Assembly (NCBI GenBank): GCA_038087035.1
Contig: CP051187.1
Location: 2,981,001 to 3,045,000 of the forward strand
Direction: 5' to 3'
Length of the DNA stretch: 64,000 nucleotides
Source: Gloeotrichia echinulata CP02
Lineage (GTDB): Bacteria > Cyanobacteriota > Cyanobacteriia > Cyanobacteriales > Nostocaceae
Shown here: positions 26,661 to 34,530 of the stretch, one piece after another
Position numbering within the stretch: position 1 is the stretch's first letter
How the letters are laid out: each line of letters starts with the position of its first letter
Notes under the pieces: model-generated
What the model was told of the DNA's origin: nothing
Databases searched by the model: none
Seen by the model: only the letters and a program-made list of their open reading frames with translations
Translations under genes and position numbers: made by a program

Positions 26661-26987
26661 CTACTCGATGTCCCTTATTGTTGATTCCCCAGCAAGTTCT
26701 CGCGCAATATCCATATTAGCCGCCAGCACGCGGACGATTTCAACGGGGCTTTCACCTCGGTATATGAGAAAATAGCGGGGATGCACCAGCCAGAAACGGA
26801 CGGGAAGCGGGGTAAGGTCGGCACGATACTGTCCTATTCTGGGGTTATCCGTCAGCAACTCACAGGCGCTAAGGAGTTTGTCCAGCATCCGTTCGGCAGC
26901 ATCCAGATTATCTCGTGCAATATAAGCATAAATCCTCGCCAAGTCGTTTTCTGCTTGCTCCGAGAGAATATAAGGTTTTGGGTTCAT
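26661..26987 (-). CDS. parE: RelE/ParE-family toxin
   Basis: 108 residues: KPYILSEQAENDLARIYAYI, DNPRIGQYRADLTPLPVRFW, HPRYFLIYRGESPVEIVRVL, the order of ParE-type toxins. ParE homologues act on gyrase, other members on ribosome-bound mRNA; which applies is not readable. It overlaps the antitoxin gene by four bases (ATGA), so the two are translationally coupled. Confidence 0.85.
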   Translation of the reverse strand: MNPKPYILSEQAENDLARIYAYIARDNLDAAERMLDKLLSACELLTDNPRIGQYRADLTPLPVRFWLVHPRYFLIYRGESPVEIVRVLAANMDIARELAGESTIRDIE

Positions 26988-27253
26988 TGCACGGATTTTT
27001 TGATCAACTGTTGCGCCTTGTTGCGGATGCGTTCCCGTGCGCCATTGGCGGGTAGACTTTGTGCATTGTCAAGCTCGTTTAGACCGATAGCAATCTGTTG
27101 ATTGAGCCAGAGTTTATATTCCTCGGAATGGTCGTTAAAGCGTTTTAACAGACGCAATCCGTCTCGAATAACTTCACTTTGAGAATGGTACAAGCCGGAC
27201 TCAACCTGTGCTTGCACGAATGCTTCCAGCTCAGGAGTCAGGGAAATATTCAT
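26984..27253 (-). CDS. parD: ParD-family ribbon-helix-helix antitoxin
   Basis: 89 residues. MNISLTPELEAFVQAQVESG and YHSQSEVIRDGLRLL form the RHH DNA-binding domain; the C-terminal half is charged and would wrap the toxin. Upstream of the toxin gene as usual for parDE, and expected to repress its own promoter in 27254-27330. Confidence 0.85.
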   Translation of the reverse strand: MNISLTPELEAFVQAQVESGLYHSQSEVIRDGLRLLKRFNDHSEEYKLWLNQQIAIGLNELDNAQSLPANGARERIRNKAQQLIKKSVQ

Positions 27254-27496
27254 ATATCCATCACTTCAATAACCAGGATAGAGCATTATGATAACAGTTT
27301 TTGTTATTCATCACTAGTTACAGTACCTTCCTAAGAAAAACTAAATTTATATACCTCAATTAAAATTTACAATCAGTATTAACTCGTAATCCCATCAAAT
27401 TTAGATAAAACCAGTTTCCATTTCGGAAACGAGCCTGACAAAGACTGTAGTCACAAGCTAGGTTAGTGATTAATCAACAGCGGCACCCTAGCAGCT

Positions 27497-27874
27497 ATGG
27501 TAAAAGAATTGGCAATTAGCACCCGTGGACTCACCAAGCAATTTGACCGACATGTTGCTGTGAATGATGTTGACTTAGAGATTGAGGCTGGTGAGGTTTA
27601 CGGACTGATTGGTCCGAATGGCGCTGGTAAAACGACTCTCATCCGCATGTTAGCAACTGCTGAGGAGCCAACTACGGGTGAGATTTATATTAACGGCGAT
27701 CGCCTAGTTCGGGACAAAAGCAACCCCACTCTCAAACGTCGTCTTGGCTATTTACCGGATGACTATCCATTGTATGAGGATTTGACTGTCTGGGATTACC
27801 TAGATTATTTTGCCCGTCTGTATCGTTTGCGGGAACCGCGCCGCACTCAACGCCTACGGCTCTTGCGTGTATAG
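27497..27874 (+). pseudogene. ABC transporter ATPase, N-terminal fragment cut by a MITE
   Basis: The first 120 codons are a normal ABC ATPase: ISTRGLTKQFDRHVAVNDVD, Walker A GLIGPNGAGKTTLIRML, then LGYLPDDYPLYEDLTVWDYL (Q-loop region). Coding homology stops at about 27857, where a 196-bp MITE begins; the last codons and the stop come from the MITE. The signature motif, Walker B and switch His are absent, so no active ATPase can be made. Confidence 0.8.
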
Positions 27875-28053
27875 CGTGCTTAATTATTAATGAAAGTCGA
27901 TTAAATTGCTTTAATAACAAGGCTTATAGGCGTTTATAATTTGATTTTTAGTAACAGTAGCTCAAATACAAAAAATAATGGCTTTTATCGGAGCCAGGCA
28001 AGGGTTTCAAACTTATTTTTTAACAAATTCAGCACGCTAAGTACGGAAGAGCC
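27858..28053. mobile_element. 196-bp MITE, copy 1, inside the ABC transporter genes
   Basis: Ends GGCTCTTGCG ... AGCGTGCT and AGCACGCTAAGTACGG ... AGAGCC are inverted repeats. Its body matches the reverse complement of the element at 31785-31980 (shared CAAGGCTTA-AGGCG and AAATAATGGCT blocks), and both are 196 bp. No ORF. Confidence 0.75.
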
Positions 28054-28521
28054 GCAATAGTAGCGATCGCCATTAATCTTGTAATTACAACAACACCACT
28101 TGTAGTTTGGACAATACTTGCACCCAATACCCATAATTTTACCAATCTTGATAAAATTCAGGTAATTTTAGCTATGGCTTTGTTTATTAGCTTAATGTTG
28201 ATTTATGCTACCATAGCTCAATTGATGCTGTTGATGAAAAATTCCCAGCGTGCTTTTTGGGCGATAGGTACTGTAACTGCGGCAATGTTCCTGCCAGCCT
28301 TAATTTTACAATTGCTTGACATCTATCCCTCAAAACATGCTACGGTGTGGCTATTTTCCACTTTTCCTTGGGAAGCTATACAATATTCTGCAACCACAAC
28401 AATTTTTATGGCACTCTTAGCCGATTTTACTGTTCTCGCATTGTTAAACTTTCAATTAACAAGACAGATAAAATTAGCTGGAGAATCTGCGACAAAAGCA
28501 TTGTTAGCAGAAGCTAAGTAG
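28054..28521 (+). pseudogene. ABC-2 type permease, C-terminal fragment
   Basis: The frame is open from the MITE edge (ATAGTAGCGATCGCC reads IVAIA) through four hydrophobic segments to the stop at 28521. They include INLVITTTPLVVWTILAP, MALFISLMLIYATIAQLMLL and LADFTVLALLNFQLTRQIKL. This looks like the last third of the permease that once followed the ATPase at 27497. An internal ATG at 28174 could give a short membrane peptide, but the gene is clearly a remnant: the 3' half of the ATPase and 5' part of the permease are gone. Confidence 0.65.
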
Positions 28522-29200
28522 ATCGGCGCAAATAAAGTAGGGGCGCAAGGCCTTGCGCCCCTATCAACCAAGGCCTTGCGCCCCTATCAACCAAGGCCTT
28601 GCACCCCTATCAACTATGCAACGATGCCAAAAAAACTTATTTAACCCTGCTATGAGAGGCTTTTGAATCAATGTCTGAAAGAGCTAACAGTACTCCCACG
28701 TTATAAATCGTATTTGGTACGGTATCGAATGTGGGCGGTTGTGGCACTTTTGGCGCTTTTGGCGATGGTGGTGGCTCCACCACTAATTGTGCCCCAGCCA
28801 AACCGGTGGCTTCAAGTATTTCGTATTCCATTTGTAAATATATGTAACTGTCTTAACTGGATAAAATCACTCTCAGAGAGACTGCTGTTATACCAATTCC
28901 AAAAATCTTGTCAAGACATCAATCACCTGTAGGGGCGCAAGGCCTTGCGCCCCTACCTCATGTATTTGTCGCATTCTTTGTTCAAACTGGTATTAGTTAT
29001 TAAATTTATACCCACCAATCGGCATTTAGCAAATTTTATACATATAAATTTGTTTGTAGTTGCGCTTTAGCGCTCTCGACAATGAAAAAGCAGGGGAGAA
29101 AACAGTTATCAGTTAGATGTAGTTCGGTTTGTACCTTTTCCCTGCTCCCTGCTCTGCGCTCCTCGCTTACAGGGTGGGGGGTAGGAGGGTGGGGTTCTAC
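28522..29200. other. Repeat-rich gap, no gene
   Basis: It holds three tandem copies of the GGGGCGCAAGG/CCTTGCGCCCC palindrome at 28537-28615 (the third with one change) and another at 28929-28956. ORFs of 60-90 codons on both strands here lack convincing protein character. Confidence 0.5.
28537..28615. repeat. Triple palindrome GGGGCGCAAGG/CCTTGCGCCCC
   Basis: Three successive half or full copies separated by TATCAACCAA. The same palindrome occurs at 1431-1455, 4050-4074, 28929-28956, 37450-37475, 42611-42638 and 52432-52457, with degenerate forms near 56240 and 57930. Confidence 0.8.
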
Positions 29201-29282
29201 ACACCTGGTTATGAATCACCTGAAACCAGTCATCTGACAGTTGTCAATGAACAACGCAACGCCATAAGTCTGACCATTTTAC
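29201..29282 (+). pseudogene. ggt: Gamma-glutamyltransferase fragment, 5' side of the IS
   Basis: TPGYESPETSHLTVV and NEQRNAISLT match the small-subunit start region of gamma-glutamyltranspeptidase (in E. coli GYESNQTTHYSVVD). The fragment has no start and is cut at TTAC (29279-29282) by the IS608-like element. The 3' end of the same gene appears on the far side at 31042-31183, with about 130 residues missing between. Confidence 0.65.
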
Positions 29283-29346
29283 CAACGGCGAGCAAGCCCC
29301 TAAATTCTATTTATGGGGGCTAGGCCGTTGGCGATTTTAATCGCCG

Positions 29347-29746
29347 TCAAGTTTCTTTTTGATTTTGAATATACATCTTGACTGCCTCCAGTGGTGCGCC
29401 TCCCACTGTTGAAACCAAGTAAGAATTAGTCCACAAAGTAGGTAATCTACTCTTCAACTCTGGAAATTCTAATCGTAAGTATCTAGAAGTTGCACCAATG
29501 AATCTCTTCACGACTCGATGTATTCCAAACTGCGGGTCAACTTCTAATAGTAAATACACGTGGTCGGGCATTATCTCCATTTCTAGAATCTCTACTTTAA
29601 TCTCAATCGCTCGGAGGGCAAGTAACTCTTTTAGTCGAGAAGCGATTGCGTCCACAAGGACTGGTATTCTGTATTTAGGACAAACAAAAAATAACATGAT
29701 ATTTGCACGAATAAACAACATTGTTGTTTGATTTGAACTTTTGCAT
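29347..29746 (-). pseudogene. tnpA: IS200-type TnpA (Y1 transposase), frameshifted
   Basis: The natural start gives MQKFKSNNNVVYSCKYHVIFC, then a four-base duplication (TTTGTTTG on the coding strand, 29681-29688) throws the frame; the rest reads CPKYRIPVLVDAIASRLKEL through MPDHVYLLLEVDP, LPTLWTNSYLVSTVGGAP and MYIQNQKE in another frame. Y1 TnpA enzymes have an HUH pair; here it is HVY. The catalytic Tyr of YIQNQ is kept. The frameshift makes it inactive unless slippage occurs. Confidence 0.8.
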
Positions 29747-29824
29747 GGAACCCTGTTGACACTATACAGTCTGTAGTTATATATTATTTTAAGCAAATTA
29801 AAATATCAAGGAGGTGATTTGAGA

Positions 29825-31003
29825 GTGTTGGTAATGGAGTACAAAGCAGTTGTCAAAAAGGCGCAGTCAAAAGCCATAGATGAAGCTATCCGCACAAGTC
29901 AGTTTGTCAGGAATAAGGTGCTTAGATACTGGATGGATAATCGCGGCATTGGCAAAAAAGAACTGTACCAATACAACACTCAACTACGGGCAGAATTTAA
30001 ATTTGTTAATGATTTAAATAGTCATGCTTGTCAAGCATCAGTAGAAAACGTAGAACGCGCTATCAATCGGTTCTTTGATAACTGCAAAAATAATAAACCA
30101 GGCAAGAAAGGCTATCCAAAATTCAAAAAGCATAGCCGTTCTGTTGAGTACAAGGTGTCTGGGTGGAAGTTGCATCCAATAAAACGCCGAATAACATTCA
30201 CTGATAAGAAAGGTATTGGTGAACTGAAATTATTAGGTAAATGGGATATTCATACTTATCCTATCGAGCTAATCAAAAGGGTCAGGATTGTTCGCCGTGC
30301 AGATGGATATTATGTGCAGTTTTGCGTGAAAGTTGATAATCAGCAAGAAGCTCCGCCAACTACATCAGAGATCGGTATTGATGTGGGACTGGAATTTTTC
30401 TACTCTGATAGCAATGGCAAACATGAAGATAACCCGCGCTTTCTACGCAAGGCAGAACAGGAAATTAAGCGGGTTCAACGTAACATTTACAAGAAGAAAA
30501 AAGGGTCATCTGGCAGAAGAAAAGCCCGTGGTGTTTATGCTCGCAAACATTTAAAAGTAACTCGACAGAGGAATGAACACGCTAAAAAATTGGCGCGTAA
30601 CTTATGCCTAGCTAACGCTTTGGTCGTCGTCGAAGATTTAAATATTTCAGGCATGTTGAGGAACCACAGGCTAGCCAAAAGTATCGGTGATGCATCTTGG
30701 TACAACTTCTGTCAGTGGCTCGACTACTTTGGAGAGAAATTCGGCAGAAAAATCATTAAGATTTCTCCCCATTTTTCAAGCCAGGAATGTAGTAATTGTG
30801 GCGCAAGAGTTCAGAAATCTCTCAGCACCCGCACCCATTCTTGTCCACATTGCGGATATATTGAACAACGTGATGTGAATGCTGCCAAAGTAATTTTAAG
30901 TCGTGCAAACGCTACCGGAGGGCATCCGGGAAGTAACGCCAGTAGAGATGTCCCCTCTACTTCTGTTGGTCGCAAGACCTGCAAAAGCAAGGAACGTCAG
31001 TGA
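29825..31003 (+). CDS. tnpB: TnpB-family protein, intact catalytic set
   Basis: About 392 residues. AAGGAGGTGA at 29808-29817 is a strong ribosome binding site, and GTG 29825 gives MLVMEYK, aligning with MLVFEAK of the 49-kb TnpB; ATG 29834 is the alternative. The helical N-terminus with FVRNKVLRYWMDNRGIGKKE is followed by RuvC I EIGIDVGLEFFYSDSNG, RuvC II LVVVEDLNISGML, zinc finger CSNCGARV ... CPHCGYIEQ and RuvC III QRDVNAAKVILSR. All three acidic residues and four cysteines are present. A guide RNA would come from the 3' end and the right-end hairpin. Confidence 0.9.
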   Translation: MLVMEYKAVVKKAQSKAIDEAIRTSQFVRNKVLRYWMDNRGIGKKELYQYNTQLRAEFKFVNDLNSHACQASVENVERAINRFFDNCKNNKPGKKGYPKFKKHSRSVEYKVSGWKLHPIKRRITFTDKKGIGELKLLGKWDIHTYPIELIKRVRIVRRADGYYVQFCVKVDNQQEAPPTTSEIGIDVGLEFFYSDSNGKHEDNPRFLRKAEQEIKRVQRNIYKKKKGSSGRRKARGVYARKHLKVTRQRNEHAKKLARNLCLANALVVVEDLNISGMLRNHRLAKSIGDASWYNFCQWLDYFGEKFGRKIIKISPHFSSQECSNCGARVQKSLSTRTHSCPHCGYIEQRDVNAAKVILSRANATGGHPGSNASRDVPSTSVGRKTCKSKERQ

Positions 31004-31041
31004 CGCTGGAATCCCCCGGATTTATCCGTGGGGAGTGTCAA

Positions 31042-31183
31042 GTTGCAAGAATTACGCCGACGCGGACATCAGATTCAGGAAATTAGTCCTTGGGGCAATG
31101 CCAACGCGATCGCCGTCACGGCAGATGGTACTCTAGAAGGAGCCGCTGATACCCGTGGTGAAGGTTCACCAAAAGGTTTTTGA
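31042..31183 (+). pseudogene. ggt: Gamma-glutamyltransferase C-terminal fragment, 3' side of the IS
   Basis: From the IS edge the frame reads LQELRRRGHQIQEISPWGNA, then IAVTADGTLEGAADTRGEG and a stop at 31183, the C-terminus of gamma-glutamyltranspeptidase including the conserved A-A-D-x-R ending. It has no start. Confidence 0.7.
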
Positions 31184-31214
31184 CTATTCCAGCCTAATGA
31201 CTCTTGACTTTTGA

Positions 31215-31487
31215 CTATTGATTTTGATTTTGATTTTGAACTATTGACTCAGACTCGTTGCTACCAAACTCGTTTGCTCTGGCGCTATGTATCAATGTCC
31301 AACCTGCTTTCAGTAGTTTTTGATAGGTAGCCCAACCTTTAGAACCACCTGGAATGCGATAATCTGGGACTGCAAATTGGGGAAAAGCTGTGTAAGGACG
31401 CCAAGGCTGACTAGGAGAAATCTGCAAATGCAAAACTTTTTCTCCATCGCCACCAGACTTAGATAACCAGCACATTCTTTGATGCAT
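31215..31487 (-). CDS. Conserved cyanobacterial hypothetical protein
   Basis: 90 residues. MHQRMCWLSKSGGDGEKVLH, SPSQPWRPYTAFPQFAVPDY and IPGGSKGWATYQKLLKAGW look like one small conserved domain with many aromatic and Pro residues. No known function. The last 15 residues (NQNQNQ) come from a GATTTT simple repeat that has probably extended the C-terminus. Confidence 0.5.
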   Translation of the reverse strand: MHQRMCWLSKSGGDGEKVLHLQISPSQPWRPYTAFPQFAVPDYRIPGGSKGWATYQKLLKAGWTLIHSARANEFGSNESESIVQNQNQNQ

Positions 31488-32042
31488 GGTAAACTCCTTT
31501 GCGTTTTAGCTTGTATGGCATAATGGCAGTATTTTGTCAATACCTGCCTCAACCCTGTGGGGTACTTTTTTATCTAATCCTCGAATTCTCGTCGAATTAA
31601 ATGCTATCTACCCTAGTAGAAATACTTGAATTCTGAGAACTGTATGGGATATTTACTGTAAAATCCGAGAACTACGGCAATAGAAACACCTATCTCTCCC
31701 TTTTCCTAAAGGGTTACGTTTTTATAATCTTACTTGCTATTTTGGCAGTTGTATGTATCAATCACTACGATTTTAGGTAAGCTTGGTTCTTGCGTACTTA
31801 GCGTGCTAAATATGTTGAAAAATAAGCTTGAACTCCTTGCTGGGATAAGATGACAGCCATTATTTACTGCCTTTTAGGTCTGATGATTAAAATTTTGGCT
31901 ATAAGCGCCTGTAAGCCTTGATTTTAAAACAAAGTTATCGACTGTAATTAAAAATTTAGCACGTTAAGTACGCAAGAACCAAATTTTTAGCCTTAACACC
32001 AAGCGTATTGTGCTATAATTTACCCAACAATTTAAGGCTTAC
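31488..32042. other. Gap containing the second 196-bp MITE
   Basis: Apart from the MITE at 31785-31980 no gene or RNA is visible. It separates two minus-strand genes. Confidence 0.5.
31785..31980. mobile_element. 196-bp MITE, copy 2
   Basis: Ends GGTTCTTGCGTACTTAGCGT and ACGTTAAGTACGCAAGAACC are inverted repeats of about 25 bp with one mismatch, better preserved than in copy 1. The body is homologous to copy 1 (27858-28053) in opposite orientation. Confidence 0.8.
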
Positions 32043-32648
32043 TTAAAAGCGAGTATCAAAGACCTCAGCATATAACTGATCGCCCACAATCTGGCGAATT
32101 TCTGCAACTAGCTGTTTGTATGTAGCGTCAGATAAAACTGGCTGTGATTGTTCTCGGTTGAGGGGTTGGTCTAAATCAATCCATGATTTGCAGCCACCGT
32201 ATTTACTACTATAGGGAATATCTTGTGCTTCGGGAAGTTTGTAAACCCGCAACAGAAGTATATACAGGGGTTGACGCGCTTTCCATTTTAGGCGATCGCT
32301 AATAAAATACTCGTTCCAAATATGGAAGGGCAACAAGGCGTTGACAATTGATTCGTCACTGCAGGGTAAAATATCAGTAATTTCTGCCCAACTACCGATG
32401 CGTACTGTTTCAGGATGCCAACCTGATGTCACTGGATATACAAAATTGGCATACTCAGCTTTCAGTAAAAAAGCTTGTTGATGCTCAAAGGTAGGGTAGA
32501 GCAAAACCTGCTCATGGGCAACTTGAAACCGTCCATTCCGTTCATGGATACCCCCTTTACGGAGCAACATAATAATATTACCCTTTTCTAAGGCATCGAT
32601 AGCCACTGCCCATTCTTTGAGTGCATGAAAAGTTGTAGTTAATTCCAT
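32043..32648 (-). CDS. DUF1802 family protein
   Basis: 201 residues. The start TTTFHALKEWAVAIDALEKG, IMLLRKGGIHERNGRF, VLLYPTFEHQ and RPLYILLLRVYKL-like segments are those of DUF1802, found mainly in cyanobacteria. The Lys-Gly-Gly-Ile-x-E motif is conserved in the family. No activity is known. It is divergent from the aldo/keto reductase gene 85 bases away. Confidence 0.8.
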   Translation of the reverse strand: MELTTTFHALKEWAVAIDALEKGNIIMLLRKGGIHERNGRFQVAHEQVLLYPTFEHQQAFLLKAEYANFVYPVTSGWHPETVRIGSWAEITDILPCSDESIVNALLPFHIWNEYFISDRLKWKARQPLYILLLRVYKLPEAQDIPYSSKYGGCKSWIDLDQPLNREQSQPVLSDATYKQLVAEIRQIVGDQLYAEVFDTRF

Positions 32649-32733
32649 CGGTATCTACTGTTAATCAGATTTAATTTCACGCTCAGGCCGATAAACTATG
32701 AAACTATCCAGGGATCTCAATTAGGGAACAATT

Positions 32734-33693
32734 ATGGAAAAGCGGTCATTAGGAACATCCGACGTACAAATCACACCCATCATTATAGGAACTTGGCAAG
32801 CCGGTAAAAAAATGTGGGTGGGAATTGAGGATGCTGACTCGATTAAAACTATCCGAGCCGCATTTGAAGCCGGGATCACAACAATTGATACGGCTGAGGT
32901 CTATGGTGAAGGACACTCTGAACGCATTGTAGCCGAAGCTGTATCTGATGTGCGCGATCGCGTGGAGTATGCGACGAAAGTTTTTGCCAACCATCTCAAG
33001 TATGAACAAGTCATTGAGGCTTGCGATCGCTCTTTAAAAAACCTCAAAACTGACTATATCGACCTCTACCAAATTCATTGGCCTGCTGGTGCTTTTAATA
33101 GTGAAATAGTGCCTATTGCAGAAACCATCAGCGCTTTGAATTTTCTCAAAGAACAAGGTAAAATTAGAGCAATTGGAGTTTCTAATTTTTCTGGCGTCCA
33201 ACTAGCAGAAGCCTCACAGTATGGACGTATTGATAGTTTACAACCGCCTTATTCTTTATTTTGGCGCCAGGTAGAGAAGGATGCAATGTCTTATTGTATC
33301 GAAAATAATATTTCCATCATTGCTTATTCGCCTTTAGCGCAAGGATTATTAACCGGGAAATTTGCGCCTGATCATAAATTTGATCCAGGCGATAATCGCG
33401 CCAAAAATAAGCTGTTTCAAGGCGAAAACTTTGAACGTGCCCAACAAGCGCTAGAAAAACTGCGTCCCATCGCCGAACGACATAATTCTACCCTGGCTCA
33501 GTTAGCGCTGGCGTGGTTAATTGCCCAACCCCAAACAAATGCGATCGCCGGTGCGCGTTATCCTCAACAAGCCATAGACAACGCTAAAGCCGCTGCGGTG
33601 CAACTTTCTCCCACCGACCTTGCAGAAATCGATGCTATTGGACGTATTGTCACCGACCATCTTGACAATAACCAAGTTATGTGGGAATGGTAA
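32734..33693 (+). CDS. Aldo/keto reductase
   Basis: 319 residues, (beta/alpha)8 barrel. Catalytic tetrad visible: Asp in TTIDTAEVYGEGHSE, Tyr in the same motif, Lys in YATKVF, His in YQIHWP. NADPH-binding end: AIAGARYPQQAIDNAKAAAV. Such enzymes reduce sugar or lipid-derived carbonyls; the substrate is unknown. It stands alone, with a palindromic and repeat-rich gap downstream. Confidence 0.9.
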   Translation: MEKRSLGTSDVQITPIIIGTWQAGKKMWVGIEDADSIKTIRAAFEAGITTIDTAEVYGEGHSERIVAEAVSDVRDRVEYATKVFANHLKYEQVIEACDRSLKNLKTDYIDLYQIHWPAGAFNSEIVPIAETISALNFLKEQGKIRAIGVSNFSGVQLAEASQYGRIDSLQPPYSLFWRQVEKDAMSYCIENNISIIAYSPLAQGLLTGKFAPDHKFDPGDNRAKNKLFQGENFERAQQALEKLRPIAERHNSTLAQLALAWLIAQPQTNAIAGARYPQQAIDNAKAAAVQLSPTDLAEIDAIGRIVTDHLDNNQVMWEW

Positions 33694-34158
33694 TAGGGAC
33701 TTTCAATTAAAAAAATCTCCAATTTGTAGGGCATGGGGAATAGGGCATGGGGCACGGGGCTAGATTCACCAATGCCCAATGCCCAATCCCCCAAGTCGGC
33801 GGCGAGCAACCTCGACCACCCACAAGGGGATGGAGTTTCCCGTCGCTTCCAATAAAATATAAAGTTTGGTAAACAATGGATTCCACTTGTTGTATTCGTG
33901 TTAAATTTAGGTTGTAGGACATCAAAATAAAGCACAAACAAACTAAATGGGTAAATGACTTGATGTCCCCCGTCATCAGCCCAAGCAAATGTCAGCAGAT
34001 TAATAGTGAAGTGGCATAAAGTCTTCTCAACAAAGGCAAAGCCAAATCCCAAAGCGGAAAAACGGAGAATGCTGAGTTTGTTAGTCTTCAAGTCCACCTT
34101 AGTTGTTGATTTTTCACTCACTTTAGACGTTTAAGAATTTGAAACCTAAAAATCCGAG
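33694..34158. other. Intergenic stretch with dispersed repeats
   Basis: It carries GCATGGGG/ATGCCCAATGCCCAAT low-complexity sequence and a repeat (AAGTCGGCGG ... GGGGATGGAGTTT) also seen near 19130. Minus-strand ORFs across it run through these repeats, and only the first 60 codons (start 34121) have protein-like composition; I do not call a gene. Confidence 0.4.
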
Positions 34159-34189
34159 CGAACCTGGTCACAGTTGACCAGGTTTTTGA
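34159..34189 (-). terminator. Rho-independent terminator-like hairpin
   Basis: Stem AACCTGGTCA / TGACCAGGTT with a 4-base loop, followed by TTTGAGTTTT on the plus strand. The stem is strong and symmetrical, so it could act in either direction. Confidence 0.5.
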
Positions 34190-34194
34190 GTTTT

Positions 34195-34400
34195 GTAGTG
34201 GCTTTTAAAATTAAGAGTGATATAATATCCTTTATACGGCAGGAAGTGCCGAAATTCACGCTTGAGGAGCTAGTTGAAAGACTAGGATAACAGTAATACT
34301 AGATATTTATTGTGCCCAAGAAACTTAACCTTTTTTGGTTAATGTACTTCACTCACTTTTGATACATAAACAAGCCCGCGTCAGCGGGCTTGTTATTAAC
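34195..34400 (+). ncRNA. Candidate structured small RNA
   Basis: GATATAATATCC (about 34216-34227) provides a good -10 box. It is followed by hairpins GGCA-GGAAG-TGCC and CTAGTT-GAAA-GACTAG, an AACC-TTTTTT-GGTT hairpin, and the terminator ACAAGCCCGC/GCGGGCTTGT at 34369-34397 with TTATT. No ORF longer than a few codons. Promoter, GNRA-like tetraloop hairpin and terminator in about 180 bases suggest a free-standing RNA. I do not recognise its family. Confidence 0.4.
34369..34397 (+). terminator. Terminator hairpin ACAAGCCCGC/GCGGGCTTGT
   Basis: A perfect 10-bp GC-rich stem with loop GTCA, followed by TATT. It closes the candidate small RNA. Confidence 0.65.
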
Positions 34401-34420
34401 CAATATTAATTGATAATTGA

Positions 34421-34530
34421 TAATTCATTATGTAAATTTGTAGGGTGGGCATTGCCCACCTAAATGCTTATGTTGTGGACAATGCCCACCCTACAGATGA
34501 ATTGCACTACATAACATAATTATGAATTAT
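34421..34530. repeat. Long imperfect palindrome around GTGGGCA/TGCCCAC
   Basis: Nested inverted pairs: TGTAGGGTGGGCATTGCCCA and its counterpart GACAATGCCCACCCTACA, flanked by AATTCATTATGTA on the left and TACATAA ... ATGAATT on the right. It resembles a MITE with palindromic core and touches the end of the hydrolase gene. Confidence 0.6.

Larger units (their letters stand above)
29283..31041. mobile_element. IS608-like element (IS200/IS605 family), 1,759 bp
   Basis: Divergent tnpA and tnpB. The left end begins just 3' of TTAC with a long hairpin (CCAACGGC ... GCCGTTGG with inner AGCCCC/GGGGGCT). The right end is a hairpin CCCCCGGAT/ATCCGTGGGG closed by GAGTGTCAA. No target duplication, as expected for Y1 transposition. 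It sits between two ggt fragments. Confidence 0.8.

Noticed and set aside
26473..27101. Plus-strand ORFs antisense to parDE
   Set aside because: They mirror the well-supported parE and parD genes on the minus strand.
28637..28932. Overlapping ORFs on both strands near 28.7 kb
   Set aside because: Proline-rich or hydrophobic shadows in a repeat-rich gap, with no ribosome binding site and no recognisable domain.
33707..34121. Minus-strand ORF of up to 185 codons
   Set aside because: It runs through low-complexity GCATGGGG-type repeats and the antisense end of the aldo/keto reductase gene; only its first 60 codons look protein-like, and no family was recognised.
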